Shown here: piece by piece, positions 15,858-24,587 of the stretch
Position numbering within the stretch: position 1 is the stretch's first letter
Layout: each line of letters opens with the position of its first letter
Source of the DNA: an uncultured Fibrobacter sp.
GTDB lineage: Bacteria; Fibrobacterota; Fibrobacteria; Fibrobacterales; Fibrobacteraceae
DNA: 41,315 bases
Direction: 5' to 3'
Assembly (NCBI GenBank): GCA_934699585.1
Contig: CAKUWY010000022.1
Span: forward strand, 1-41,315
Made by a program: the position numbers and the translations under genes
Notes under the pieces: model-generated
The model's database searches: none
The model's input: the letters and a program-made list of their open reading frames with translations, nothing else
Told to the model about the DNA's origin: nothing

Positions 15858-18800
15858 TTCACGGCAATGGAGCCGGCGGCCTGCTTAGAGCCCACGCGTA
15901 CACGGACCATGTAGAGTCCGGACTTGGGGGTCTGCAGGGTCATGACGTTGGAACCGGACACGGCCGTTCCCGAAACAGAGGACAGGACCTTGCCCTTCAT
16001 GTCGAGAATTTCCACGTAGGCCCTGACTCCTGCCAGGCTTTCGGAGACCTGGAAGCCCACCTGCAGGGAGTTACCCGCCTGGAAGGCACGGAGCCCGTTC
16101 AGCTTCTGGGCCACCACGGTACGGGCGGAGGGCGCCACACGGACCACGGCCGTCTTAGCCATGCTGCCGATGGAAACCTTCAGGGTGTCTCTTTCTGCCA
16201 TCTGGGTGGTGATTCCGTCAACCGTCACGAACACCTTGAGGCCCGATGCCCTGAGAGCGTCGATACCTTCGAAGTGCAGGTAGCCCGTGCGGTCGCCAGA
16301 GGCTTCCAGAGAGACGGTCCATTCGTAGCTGTCGCCGGCGGCCTTCTTGAAGGACTTGGCCAGGGACTTTTTGCCGTCCTTGATAGAGAGGTTCACATGG
16401 TCACCCATGCCGGAAGGCGGCTCTTCGGAGGCCCATCCGGACTCGGAAACGCCCATGAAGTTCCAGCTGTCCCGCTTGCCCTTGGCGTCGCGAAGCACGG
16501 CTCGAATCGCCCAGCCCTTGCCGCCGGAGGCAAGCTCGACAGTCTTCTTCAGGGGTTTCATCAAAGAGTCGTTTCCATTCTCATCGACTGTCGCCACGAA
16601 GGCGGGCTTAGAGGGAAGCTTCCATTGACTCGGGCCCTTGACCTTCGCCCATACGGCCTCGTAGGGGCCTACCACGTCCACCGGTTCGTAGTCGCCAAGG
16701 CTGTCGTTCCAGCTGTAGAACTCCACTTTGGATTCTTCGGTAGCGGTCTTTTTCTCGTTCGGGTTTTCGCCATAGAGGTCCACGTACCAGCCGTAGGGGT
16801 TTGCCACCATGTTCCAGCCGGTATAGACGCTGTCCATGTTCCAAACCACGGCCGTGCTGGGCTGTTTCACATCCTTACGAGTCACGAGAGGACGACCTTC
16901 CATGGAGCTATACCAGTATCCTGTCAGGGGCTGAATGTTGCGTTCATTGGTCAGCCTCTGGTAGCGCCAGAAGTATCCGTAGTCCTTTGCATCATCCCAC
17001 CAGTAAATCCGCACATCGTCATCGGCCAACATGCTGGAATCTACAACCATGTTGGAGAGGGCGACCATGCGCCAACCGTCCTTGACCGAAGCAAATTCCG
17101 CCTTGATTTCGAAATCCTGTTCAAACAGGGCACTGCCCCTGCCATTGGAAAGTGTTGCCGTCAACAGGTAATTGCCTGCCAGCAAGGGGAAATGTTCCCA
17201 AGAATCCGTGAAAGGCGTTTCAGAAATGGCAATCGTGGTATCGACAACTGAGTCTCCGACATCGTTCTCGATAACAATCCTAAGTTCTGCGCCGCTGGCA
17301 TTGAATTCTGTAGTCGCGAAATCAAAGCGGACCGCATTACCGGACTGCAACAGTTTTGCCCTGGTAAATTCCACGGGGGTGCTGTTGTCTATTGCGAAGT
17401 AAGCCTGGAACACGGCCTTGGAGATGTCTCCAGAAAGCGTATCCCCTTCGTGATAAACAAAGGTTTCTCCACCAAGCGTCATCACGATGGAATCAAGAGC
17501 GTAGCCTGTTTCTGGTACGGCGTGGATAACATAGATGGAATTTTCTTTGCCCGAAGGCAAAAGCATGGTGCTGTCTTCCGCGAATCCATGTACCTGCACA
17601 ATCGGCTCGCCGTCTTCGCTTTCCATAATTTCTTCAAGTTCGATTGAGCCGTTCTCGGCCACCAAGGTCGCCTGTCCATAACCCAGCTTTTTCACGCAGG
17701 TTTCGGCATCGGTCCACTTGGCGTACACGGAGTACTCCTCTATGTTGGCGTTATCCCAAACCAACATTTCAGACAATTCAAAGTTGAACGCCTTGAACAC
17801 CCACCAACGTTCATTTTCGCGCTGTTCACAGGCGGAGTCACCTTCGCATTCGATATCCTCAGGAACAGGCTCTTCGTCCTCAAATTCGGGACGAGCCGTC
17901 CAACCCTCCACGCATCGATCCGAAGTATAGACCAACATGGGGAAATCGACGGAATCTTCTTCGTTCCGAAGCTTGTAGGTTTCCTTCAGAACCGGGGTTT
18001 CTCCGTAGAATACGTTTTCCAAGCCTGTTTCAAATGTCAAATTATAGGTCTTGAGGACAAAGCTTGCGGATAGTTCCATATTGTCGTACATTTCGGGCGT
18101 AATGACGATGGTCGCTCCATCCTTGAGCTTTTTCGTCGTTTCGGTTTCAGTCTTGTCTTCGGGGCTCATATCCAGGTACTTAAAGGTGATGGAGTCGACC
18201 AACTCATAACCGGGGTACGGAGCGGCAACCACGTTGAGGGTAAAGTTCTGATCGGCCCAAGGAATCAGGAATCCATAAGAACCATTGTAGTTGCCCTCGT
18301 TGATATTGGTGGGCAAATGGACCAACGTATCGCCCCTCCACACCTGCTGCAAACGAATCTCGCCATGGCTATCCTCCACCTTGTGGGCAATCAAACGGTT
18401 ACTGTTGGACTCGCACCTTACACTGCTTGTATCCCAGGCCGCATAAAGATTCAGGGCCATAGCGCCATCTTCTTGCTCCTCAACAAGAGAGGGTAATTGC
18501 GTTCTAATGCTGTCGTTTCCAAAACTCCAGATAGAGTAAATCATTTTCTCTTCGAAGTTAAAGTTGGTATCCAATTCCATTTCCGGAGAGGTGAACCAGC
18601 CACCGGTAAAGCAGGCGTCAGTCCTGTAGAAGGGGAATTCTTCAAAGAAAATTTCACTTTCGGTATTGGCAGAAAAATCCTTCGTCAGCGAAAAATCTTC
18701 AGAAAGTCCTTCATCCGTTATAAACAGGTTAAAGTCATCAACAGTGTTCACATCAAAGGATATGCGGTACACGATTTCGGTACGTATCGGCGTAAACCCG

Positions 18801-21589
18801 ATAAAGATGGGATTGTCCTCTGCATGCTTACGGTAGGGAGCAATCGCTCTAAACAGGTTCTCCAAATTGAGGGTCCCATCTGCGCTCAGGCGAACATAAC
18901 GGGCATATTTAAAAGACGATTGAGAATACTGCGACATTTCCGCAAGAATTTCTTCGGTAGATCCCAGTTCTGCCAGCGTGTCCTGAAGAATTTTGTCTTT
19001 CAACGTGTCTGCCATCAAACTGAAAACGGCATCCGCCATCGATCCTCTAGAGTCAGAAGATCCTTCCGACCAGTTTCCGCCTACAACGACAAGGGCGACC
19101 ACTCCGGAAACCTCGTTCCAAATGTCTGAACTGTAATTGACCTTCAAATACGGGGAGAATGGGATACTATCAGAAAGATCAGGCACGTTAGAAAGATCCT
19201 CTTCCACGCCAGACGGTAAATCAAACGTCGCTTCAGTAGGAACGATTTCTCCGTTCACATCGACGGCCATCACCTGGATGGTGGCCGGTTCTTGACTACT
19301 GCCTCCAACTTGCAGATCGGCTACAAAAAGAGCACCTTTGGATTGAGTGGAAGACTGCTGGCCATACACCACATAAATATCGCCCCCATCACTCAATCCG
19401 GCCAGACTAAAGTACTCCGATGCATAGAACGGAGACCTATTAAAACTGATTTCGCTAAAGGAGCAAACTTGCTGCGCAGTGCCCTCCTGCGTAGTGCCCT
19501 CCTGCGTAGCACATCTCCTGATTTGGACGGTATATCTTTGATAGGCATAATAAGTCCCATCTGCAGTGCTGCTAATCACGGCCAGTTCCGGGAAAGCATC
19601 CCACACATCCGTACTGGAAAGCGTTTCAAAGGGTTGTCCCAAGAAATAGAAATCTCCTCCGACGGTTTCCATGTACTCGGCCACTGAAACAAAGCTGGGC
19701 GCATCTGCGTCACTCCTGAGGAACCCATAATGGACATTTACCGTCACGTTTTTCATAAGGTCCAACACCTTATCAGAATTAAACGCGGTGGAGGATTTCA
19801 GATTAAAGAGACGGCCATCCGAGAAGTCTTCCCAGTAGAAGCCATCCTCTTTAAGTCCAAGCGCATATTCCATCCAATTTTCGTCGGGGATTTTTCCCGC
19901 ATAGTCGGTATAAACCGAAAGCGATAAGCCGTCCCTATCTTCCGTAGCACCAGCAGCAAGCCATATTTGTTTATCTATCGTCGAATTGTTTTCGTAGAGC
20001 TGGATGCCTGCCTTAAAATCAATCCTATAAATAGGCATTAACTCGGAAGTGGCAAACACGGGCATGCCATTGTTCACGCCGTCCTTGCGGGACCATTCCG
20101 ACACATCATAGTCTTGCAGATCCTCCTTTTTAAATTCAATCAGGGCCTTAGCAAAAGCACCTTTTTGCATAAGGTCTGCGGGAATCGCCCCGCCATTCGC
20201 GCCATCCCAGATATAGGACGTGCTATCAAAATCAGTTTCGTCGAAAGGAATCTTCCCATCTATACTATTGCGGTAATTGCGACCGCCAAGGTAGGCATAA
20301 ACCCATTCGCTCGCCCCTACATTTTCACCTCCTAGCTCTAAAAGACCAGCAATGTTTGCCACCTGGGAGTCGGTTGCACCATAGTGGTAGTTGTTCGCAA
20401 TGGTATATGTCGCACTCTCACCAAAGGACAATACGCCGGCAAGGAACCCAGCATAGTAATCCCCTCCCTTATAGGAAATATCGCCAGACGTGTAGGTGTT
20501 GGCTACAGAAACCACCGAGTACTCAGACAACAAGGAGCCCACCAGGCCGCCTATGTATCCTGAGATAACCTGGGATGATCCGCAATCGTTATTATTGCAT
20601 TCCTCCTGATTTTCAGGTGTCAGCAAAATGGAATCCACATCGGAATGAACCTTGAGTCCCGTAATTCCAACGTCGAGAATCGACACCCCCGAGCTCGTTT
20701 TGCCGACCAAACCGCCCAAGTGGACTTTCAGCTCTTCTTCATATGCGGAATAATCAGGGGCCACCATAGAAGATACAATCGTCCTCTCGGCGGCAAAAAT
20801 TTCCACATTCTCGCCCGAGATGTTCTGGATGAGCGGTGACGTATCTTCGCCGATAAGACCAACAAGGCCGCCCGCCTGGGCCGCCACGATTTTCACGTTC
20901 TTGAGACTGATGTTCCTGAACGAAGACTCGAATTCCGTATGGTCCAAACTACCCGTAACCACGCCTACCGGAGCTGTGGAGAACGAGCTGACATTTATCA
21001 CCTTAAAATAGACATTTTCAAACTTCAGGCTATAAAAATCCACGTCTATCGCGCTGGAAAAAAATCCCACAGGAGAACTTTCGTTTTCGGCTATATAGCA
21101 CAAATTTTTGATGGTATATGTTGAACCAAAGAAAGAGGTGTATTTTATGAAAGAAATAGGTTTAAAGGATGCCACGCAGGAATTGCTGTCCGCAGAGACA
21201 CCGCCAAAATCAAGGTCCGATTCCAGATACAGCGGGATATGCATTAAACCATCACCACCGACACTCGACAAGAAGGAGTAAACATCATTAGATTCACCCG
21301 AAGGGTCATACCACAAGTCGAAACATTCTTCGTGATGAGCAATCGTGTGATCGTCAACTGATTCGGTAGAGTCGCCCTGGGGTACGTAGGAGTAGGACTT
21401 CTGGCTTAGCCAAAGCTGCCCTACTGCACTTTCTTCTACAGTCCACCTCGCACAGAATTTTTTGCCGGGAACAGCCCCCGGTATCGATTCCTGCTCCTGA
21501 ACAGGATTCGTGTCCGCAGCGGCGGCCGTAGTTGCCAGAAGTAGCAAAGCAAGGCCCATCAAGGCGGCCAGGTTCAATCTACGTTCCAT
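15854..21589 (-). CDS. very large secreted surface protein with type IX-like sorting domain
   Basis: A 1911-residue exported protein. It has a signal peptide (residues 1-25, ending ATTAAAA); a region with three GLUG-like GGLVG repeats near 240, 292 and 347, as found in bacterial adhesins; a long middle part with several modules that end in an aromatic-rich strand (YSIWSF, LYAAWD, VYAKWT), resembling Listeria-Bacteroides InlB-type repeats; an Ig-like segment (about 1500-1560); and a C-terminal region of about 85 residues (LNGLRAFQAGNSLQV up to GLYMVRVRVGSKQAAGSIAVK) shaped like a type IX secretion sorting domain. Probably a cell-surface adhesin or substrate-binding protein; no enzymatic domain is recognised. 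Its ribosome site is AGAGAGGT, preceded by a leader hairpin, and a terminator follows. A short tandem repeat (QEGTTQEGT) occurs between two cysteines near residue 700. Confidence 0.8.
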   Translation of the reverse strand: MERRLNLAALMGLALLLLATTAAAADTNPVQEQESIPGAVPGKKFCARWTVEESAVGQLWLSQKSYSYVPQGDSTESVDDHTIAHHEECFDLWYDPSGESNDVYSFLSSVGGDGLMHIPLYLESDLDFGGVSADSNSCVASFKPISFIKYTSFFGSTYTIKNLCYIAENESSPVGFFSSAIDVDFYSLKFENVYFKVINVSSFSTAPVGVVTGSLDHTEFESSFRNISLKNVKIVAAQAGGLVGLIGEDTSPLIQNISGENVEIFAAERTIVSSMVAPDYSAYEEELKVHLGGLVGKTSSGVSILDVGITGLKVHSDVDSILLTPENQEECNNNDCGSSQVISGYIGGLVGSLLSEYSVVSVANTYTSGDISYKGGDYYAGFLAGVLSFGESATYTIANNYHYGATDSQVANIAGLLELGGENVGASEWVYAYLGGRNYRNSIDGKIPFDETDFDSTSYIWDGANGGAIPADLMQKGAFAKALIEFKKEDLQDYDVSEWSRKDGVNNGMPVFATSELMPIYRIDFKAGIQLYENNSTIDKQIWLAAGATEDRDGLSLSVYTDYAGKIPDENWMEYALGLKEDGFYWEDFSDGRLFNLKSSTAFNSDKVLDLMKNVTVNVHYGFLRSDADAPSFVSVAEYMETVGGDFYFLGQPFETLSSTDVWDAFPELAVISSTADGTYYAYQRYTVQIRRCATQEGTTQEGTAQQVCSFSEISFNRSPFYASEYFSLAGLSDGGDIYVVYGQQSSTQSKGALFVADLQVGGSSQEPATIQVMAVDVNGEIVPTEATFDLPSGVEEDLSNVPDLSDSIPFSPYLKVNYSSDIWNEVSGVVALVVVGGNWSEGSSDSRGSMADAVFSLMADTLKDKILQDTLAELGSTEEILAEMSQYSQSSFKYARYVRLSADGTLNLENLFRAIAPYRKHAEDNPIFIGFTPIRTEIVYRISFDVNTVDDFNLFITDEGLSEDFSLTKDFSANTESEIFFEEFPFYRTDACFTGGWFTSPEMELDTNFNFEEKMIYSIWSFGNDSIRTQLPSLVEEQEDGAMALNLYAAWDTSSVRCESNSNRLIAHKVEDSHGEIRLQQVWRGDTLVHLPTNINEGNYNGSYGFLIPWADQNFTLNVVAAPYPGYELVDSITFKYLDMSPEDKTETETTKKLKDGATIVITPEMYDNMELSASFVLKTYNLTFETGLENVFYGETPVLKETYKLRNEEDSVDFPMLVYTSDRCVEGWTARPEFEDEEPVPEDIECEGDSACEQRENERWWVFKAFNFELSEMLVWDNANIEEYSVYAKWTDAETCVKKLGYGQATLVAENGSIELEEIMESEDGEPIVQVHGFAEDSTMLLPSGKENSIYVIHAVPETGYALDSIVMTLGGETFVYHEGDTLSGDISKAVFQAYFAIDNSTPVEFTRAKLLQSGNAVRFDFATTEFNASGAELRIVIENDVGDSVVDTTIAISETPFTDSWEHFPLLAGNYLLTATLSNGRGSALFEQDFEIKAEFASVKDGWRMVALSNMVVDSSMLADDDVRIYWWDDAKDYGYFWRYQRLTNERNIQPLTGYWYSSMEGRPLVTRKDVKQPSTAVVWNMDSVYTGWNMVANPYGWYVDLYGENPNEKKTATEESKVEFYSWNDSLGDYEPVDVVGPYEAVWAKVKGPSQWKLPSKPAFVATVDENGNDSLMKPLKKTVELASGGKGWAIRAVLRDAKGKRDSWNFMGVSESGWASEEPPSGMGDHVNLSIKDGKKSLAKSFKKAAGDSYEWTVSLEASGDRTGYLHFEGIDALRASGLKVFVTVDGITTQMAERDTLKVSIGSMAKTAVVRVAPSARTVVAQKLNGLRAFQAGNSLQVGFQVSESLAGVRAYVEILDMKGKVLSSVSGTAVSGSNVMTLQTPKSGLYMVRVRVGSKQAAGSIAVK

Positions 21590-21604
21590 AAATACCTCTC
21601 TCCA

Positions 21605-21622
21605 GGGGAAGCGGTCTTCCCC
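21605..21622 (-). promoter_or_regulatory. leader hairpin of the giant protein gene
   Basis: Perfect stem GGGGAAG-CGGT-CTTCCCC placed just upstream of the ribosome site. Because no T-run follows, it is more likely an mRNA-stabilising or translation-control hairpin than a terminator. Confidence 0.5.
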
Positions 21623-21642
21623 CTATCATTTTTCATAAAAAT

Positions 21643-21648
21643 AATATA
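21643..21648 (-). promoter_or_regulatory. possible -10 box of the giant protein gene
   Basis: TATATT on the minus strand, about 53 bases before the ATG, upstream of the leader hairpin. Same box as in front of the genes at 22070, 23064, 26281 and 36414. Confidence 0.35.
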
Positions 21649-21701
21649 ATTGTATGCATTCCATGCTGCGATGTCCGTCACATGTTGCCCAAAATCACAT
21701 T

Positions 21702-22044
21702 TTAGGGGCTAGAGACTAGGATTTAGAGGCTGAGGTTCGAGGCCCGAGGTGTGAGGTCTACCCAAAGGGCATAACTCTACTAGGGCAACAAGTTGCCAAG
21801 TATCGTTTAGGGGCTTCGCCCCTTTGAGGTATGTGTAGTGTGGAGTGAGTAGTCTGTTTTCAGCCCTCAGTACATAATTTGGCGCCAAAGGCGCGATTAT
21901 AGAAACTCACAACTCATAACTGAAAACCCATTACTAATCTCACATTCCACATCTCCCTAACCCCTAGATCCTATCCCCTAGATCCTATCCCCTAGATCCT
22001 ATCCCCTAAATCCTATCCCCTAAATCCTAACCCCTCTTTTACTA
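21702..22044. repeat. composite heptad-repeat element with facing G-rich and C-rich arms
   Basis: Fills most of the 480-bp gap between the divergent giant gene and the GGDEF gene. From 21702 the words are TTAGGGG, CTAGAGA, CTAGGAT, TTAGAGG, CTGAGGT, TCGAGGC, CCGAGGT, GTGAGGT. Then come GC palindromes GGCAAC-AA-GTTGCC (21784-21797) and GGGGC-TTC-GCCCC (21810-21822), further words TTGAGGT, ATGTGTA, GTGTGGA, GTGAGTA (21824-21851) and the palindrome TTTGGCGCCAAA (21878-21889). From 21905 the complement-type words run without loss of register for 20 units: ACTCACA, ACTCATA, ACTGAAA, ACCCATT and so on, then alternating CCCCTAG and ATCCTAT from 21961. They end at the -10 box TATATT (22043). Left and right arms are largely complementary in type. 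No gene is seen in it. Confidence 0.85.
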
Positions 22045-22048
22045 TATT
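22043..22048 (+). promoter_or_regulatory. possible -10 box of the FHA-GGDEF gene
   Basis: TATATT in CTTTTACTATATT, directly after the last heptad word and 21 bases before the ATG at 22070. Confidence 0.4.
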
Positions 22049-22069
22049 AAACATGTCATTGGAGAAAAT

Positions 22070-22957
22070 ATGCAGGATTTGGACCAGACTATTGTCACCC
22101 CAGGCAACACTATCCCCTTTAGGGTCATGGAGTTACATCCACATCTGATAATCCTGTACCCCCAGACCCAATTCAAGCAGATTGCCTTGGAAAAAGGGAC
22201 CGTCGTCCTTGGACGCGGCGCCGATGCCGACATCCGCCTGGACGACGAACTGGTGAGCCGCAAGCACTGCAGCCTGACCTTCGATGGCAAGAACGTCACG
22301 GTCCAGGACCTGGGCAGCACCAACGGCACCTATGTAGATGGGAATCCGGTGAGCCAAATGGTCCTGGATTCCGACAACCGCCTGCAGCTTGGCAAGTACG
22401 TGCTGAAAATCGACTTCAAGGATGCCAGCGAAGAGGCCTTTGACCGGGAACTCTACGAGGCGGCCACCATGGACCCGCTGACCAAGATTTCCAACCGCCG
22501 GAACTTCTTTGACCGGAGCCTAGGCGAGCTTGCCCTTGCCCGCCGAAACAACTTCTTTGTGCATGCCATCATGGTGGATGCCGACCACTTCAAGCACGTG
22601 AACGACACCTGGGGCCACCAGTGCGGCGACATGGTGCTAAAAGAAATCGCCCGCATTCTCAAAGAAGAAAAGCGGGAATCGGACCTGCTGGCCCGTTACG
22701 GCGGCGAGGAATTCGTGCTCCTGCTCAGCGGAATCGGCGTAGAAGACGCCAAAAAGAGCGCCGAGCGGCTCCGCATGGCGGTAGAACGCCACCGTTTCTC
22801 CTGGAAGGATACCATTATCCCCGTGACCATTTCTCTCGGGCTTGCTAGCAAGCAGGGTGAAAATATCGGGAAAATCGAGGACCTGATTGCGGAATGCGAC
22901 CGTCTTTTGTACGTAGCCAAGGAAGGCGGACGGAATCAGGTGGCGTGCGAAGCGTAG
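22070..22957 (+). CDS. FHA-domain diguanylate cyclase (GGDEF)
   Basis: A 295-residue soluble signalling protein. The N-terminal FHA domain (about residues 40-115), a phosphothreonine-binding module, shows GRG (48-50), SRKH (63-66) and STNG (83-86). The C-terminal GGDEF domain (about 130-292) starts with MDPLTKISNRRNFF and carries the metal site in VDADHFK, the active-site GGEEF at 211-215 and a canonical inhibitory I-site RESD (202-205) five residues before it. It should make cyclic di-GMP from two GTP, with product inhibition, and the FHA domain ties activity to a Thr-phosphorylated partner. No transmembrane segment is present. The start has a GGAG site five bases upstream. The TAG stop sits at the edge of the repeat-rich gap that follows. 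No kinase partner is encoded nearby. Confidence 0.93.
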   Translation: MQDLDQTIVTPGNTIPFRVMELHPHLIILYPQTQFKQIALEKGTVVLGRGADADIRLDDELVSRKHCSLTFDGKNVTVQDLGSTNGTYVDGNPVSQMVLDSDNRLQLGKYVLKIDFKDASEEAFDRELYEAATMDPLTKISNRRNFFDRSLGELALARRNNFFVHAIMVDADHFKHVNDTWGHQCGDMVLKEIARILKEEKRESDLLARYGGEEFVLLLSGIGVEDAKKSAERLRMAVERHRFSWKDTIIPVTISLGLASKQGENIGKIEDLIAECDRLLYVAKEGGRNQVACEA

Positions 22958-22963
22958 CTTCGC

Positions 22964-23043
22964 AGTGTGAAATGTGAGCGGCTGCACCGCAATGTGTAAT
23001 GTGTAATTACAAGTTTCTCATTACACACTCGTCATTTCACATT
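22964..23043. repeat. heptad-based imperfect long hairpin
   Basis: Left-arm words AGTGTGA, AATGTGA, GCGGCTG, CACCGCA, ATGTGTA, ATGTGTA face right-arm words TCTCATT, ACACACT, CGTCATT, TCACATT. Pairing is direct: AGTGTGAAATG (22964-22974) with CATTTCACATT (23033-23043), 10 of 11, and TGTGTAATG (22993-23001) with CATTACACA (23019-23027), 9 of 9. A small palindrome GCGG-CTGCA-CCGC branches off the left arm. Confidence 0.75.
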
Positions 23044-23047
23044 ATTC

Positions 23048-23053
23048 TATATT
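23048..23053 (+). promoter_or_regulatory. possible -10 box of the MATE gene, very short leader
   Basis: TATATT within ATTCTATATTTGG, with only ten bases between it and the ATG at 23064, implying a leader of a few bases. No ribosome site is visible before this ATG. Confidence 0.4.
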
Positions 23054-23063
23054 TGGCGCCGAA

Positions 23064-24449
23064 ATGTCCACTTTGAACTCACAGCGCCTCAATTCCTTCG
23101 GGACCGCAAGCATCCCGAAACTGGTGCTGCAGTTTTCGGTACCTGCCATCATCAGCATGCTGGTGAACGCCCTCTACAATATAGTGGACCGCTTTTTCGT
23201 GGGCCAGGGTGTAGGCAGCCTCGGTATCGCGGGTATCACCCTGTGTTTCCCTATTTGCCTCTTTATTATGGCCATGTCCATGATGATCGGCGTGGGCGGC
23301 AACACCCTCTTTGCCATCCGTCTCGGGCAAAAGAAGTACATACAAGCTAGCATCATCTTGAACAACTCCTTTACGTTGCTCATACTGATGGCGGTCTGCA
23401 CCTTCGCCCTGGGCGAAATTTTCATGGTGCCGCTCCTGAAACTTTTCGGGGCCAGCGAACAGACCTTGCCGGTAGCATCTAGCTACATGCGCATCTTGCT
23501 TTTCGGGGCGGTTTTCCAGACCATCGCCCCCGGCATGAACCACTTTATCCGCTCCATGGGTCACCCCAAGACGGCCATGTTCCGCGAAATCACCGGAGCG
23601 GTGTCCAACATCATTCTGGACTGGCTCTTTATCATGAAGTTCCACTGGGGAATCGAAGGGGCCGCCTGGGCCACCATCTCTTCGCAGCTTATCGCCAGCG
23701 CCCTCATTACCCAGTTCTTCGTGAAAAAGGATACGCCCATCAAGATCCGCTGGCGCCACATGAAACTCCGGCTCCCCTATGTGCGAAAAATTATCATCTT
23801 GGGTATCCCGCCTTCACTGATGCAGCTGTGCAACAGCCTGATGAACGCCATTTTGGCCTGGAGCCTCACCACCTACGGAAACATCAGCCTCCACGATACC
23901 GGAGTGCTTTCCGGCGGGGACATGGCCATTTCGGCTTTCGGCATCGTGAACAGCATCGCTTCCTTCATTTTGCTCCCGCTGCTGGGATTTGTCCACGGCA
24001 CACAACCTATCATCGGCTACAACTATGGCGCCCGCCTGAACGACCGCGTGAAGGGAACCCTGAAGTTCACCTTCATCTACGCCTTCGGATTTATGATTGT
24101 GGCCTGGGCACTCATGATGTGGCAGGCAGAAGCACTGGTCGCACCTTTCGCCCCAAACGACCTTAAATTGCAGGAGACCGCCGCCTGGGCCATGCGGATT
24201 TTCGGTGCGGCATTCTTCATGATTCCGCTAGGACTTGTTTCGGGAAGTTTCTTCCAGGGCACGGGAAAGGCCCTCAGGTCCATGTTCCTGAACGCCTGCC
24301 GTCAGGTGATTCTGCTCATACCCTTTTTGCTGGTGCTGCCCCATTTCTTCGAACTGAAGGGGGTGTTCATGGCCCAGCCCATTGCCGACGTCGGCGCCGC
24401 CTTTATCGGGCTTGCCATGCTGCTGCACGAGTTGAAGAAGTTGAAGTGA
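23064..24449 (+). CDS. MATE-family multidrug/sodium antiporter
   Basis: A 461-residue inner-membrane transporter with about twelve hydrophobic spans in two similar halves. MATE features include VPAIISMLVNALYNIVDRFFVGQGVG near residues 26-52 and, in the second half, GIPPSLMQLCNSLMNAILAWSL. The family exports cationic drugs or metabolites using a sodium or proton gradient; this one resembles the MepA/DinF-type bacterial branch more than NorM, but subfamily assignment by eye is weak. It follows the diguanylate cyclase by about 100 bases of hairpin-forming repeat and has its own probable promoter, so the two are likely separate transcription units. No Shine-Dalgarno sequence is present; with the nearby TATATT this suggests a leaderless or near-leaderless mRNA. 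Confidence 0.9.
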   Translation: MSTLNSQRLNSFGTASIPKLVLQFSVPAIISMLVNALYNIVDRFFVGQGVGSLGIAGITLCFPICLFIMAMSMMIGVGGNTLFAIRLGQKKYIQASIILNNSFTLLILMAVCTFALGEIFMVPLLKLFGASEQTLPVASSYMRILLFGAVFQTIAPGMNHFIRSMGHPKTAMFREITGAVSNIILDWLFIMKFHWGIEGAAWATISSQLIASALITQFFVKKDTPIKIRWRHMKLRLPYVRKIIILGIPPSLMQLCNSLMNAILAWSLTTYGNISLHDTGVLSGGDMAISAFGIVNSIASFILLPLLGFVHGTQPIIGYNYGARLNDRVKGTLKFTFIYAFGFMIVAWALMMWQAEALVAPFAPNDLKLQETAAWAMRIFGAAFFMIPLGLVSGSFFQGTGKALRSMFLNACRQVILLIPFLLVLPHFFELKGVFMAQPIADVGAAFIGLAMLLHELKKLK

Positions 24450-24587
24450 AGCAGTGGTTAGTGGTTAGTGATTAGGGGTTAGGATGACGAAGATGAACTT
24501 TTCAAAAATCATTATTCATACCCCAAAGGGCCATAGGCCCGAGCCTCAAGCCTCGAACCTCAAAGCGCCGAAGGCGCGACCTCACTA
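24450..24587. repeat. heptad-repeat element between convergent genes
   Basis: The 138-bp gap begins with G-type words AGCAGTG, GTTAGTG, GTTAGTG, ATTAGGG, GTTAGGA, a dispersed-repeat-like GGATGACGAAGATG, and ends with C-type words CCCGAGC, CTCAAGC, CTCGAAC, CTCAAAG, a palindrome CGCC-GAA-GGCG, then CGACCTC, ACTATTA. The lipoprotein gene stop on the minus strand reads TAA TAG TGA, all within the last words. No classical terminator is visible. Confidence 0.75.

Noticed and set aside
21961..22036. Telomere-like CCCCTAA repeats marking a replicon end
   Set aside because: The words are degenerate, lie in the middle of a gene-rich segment and share register with ACTCA words; nothing suggests a linear end.
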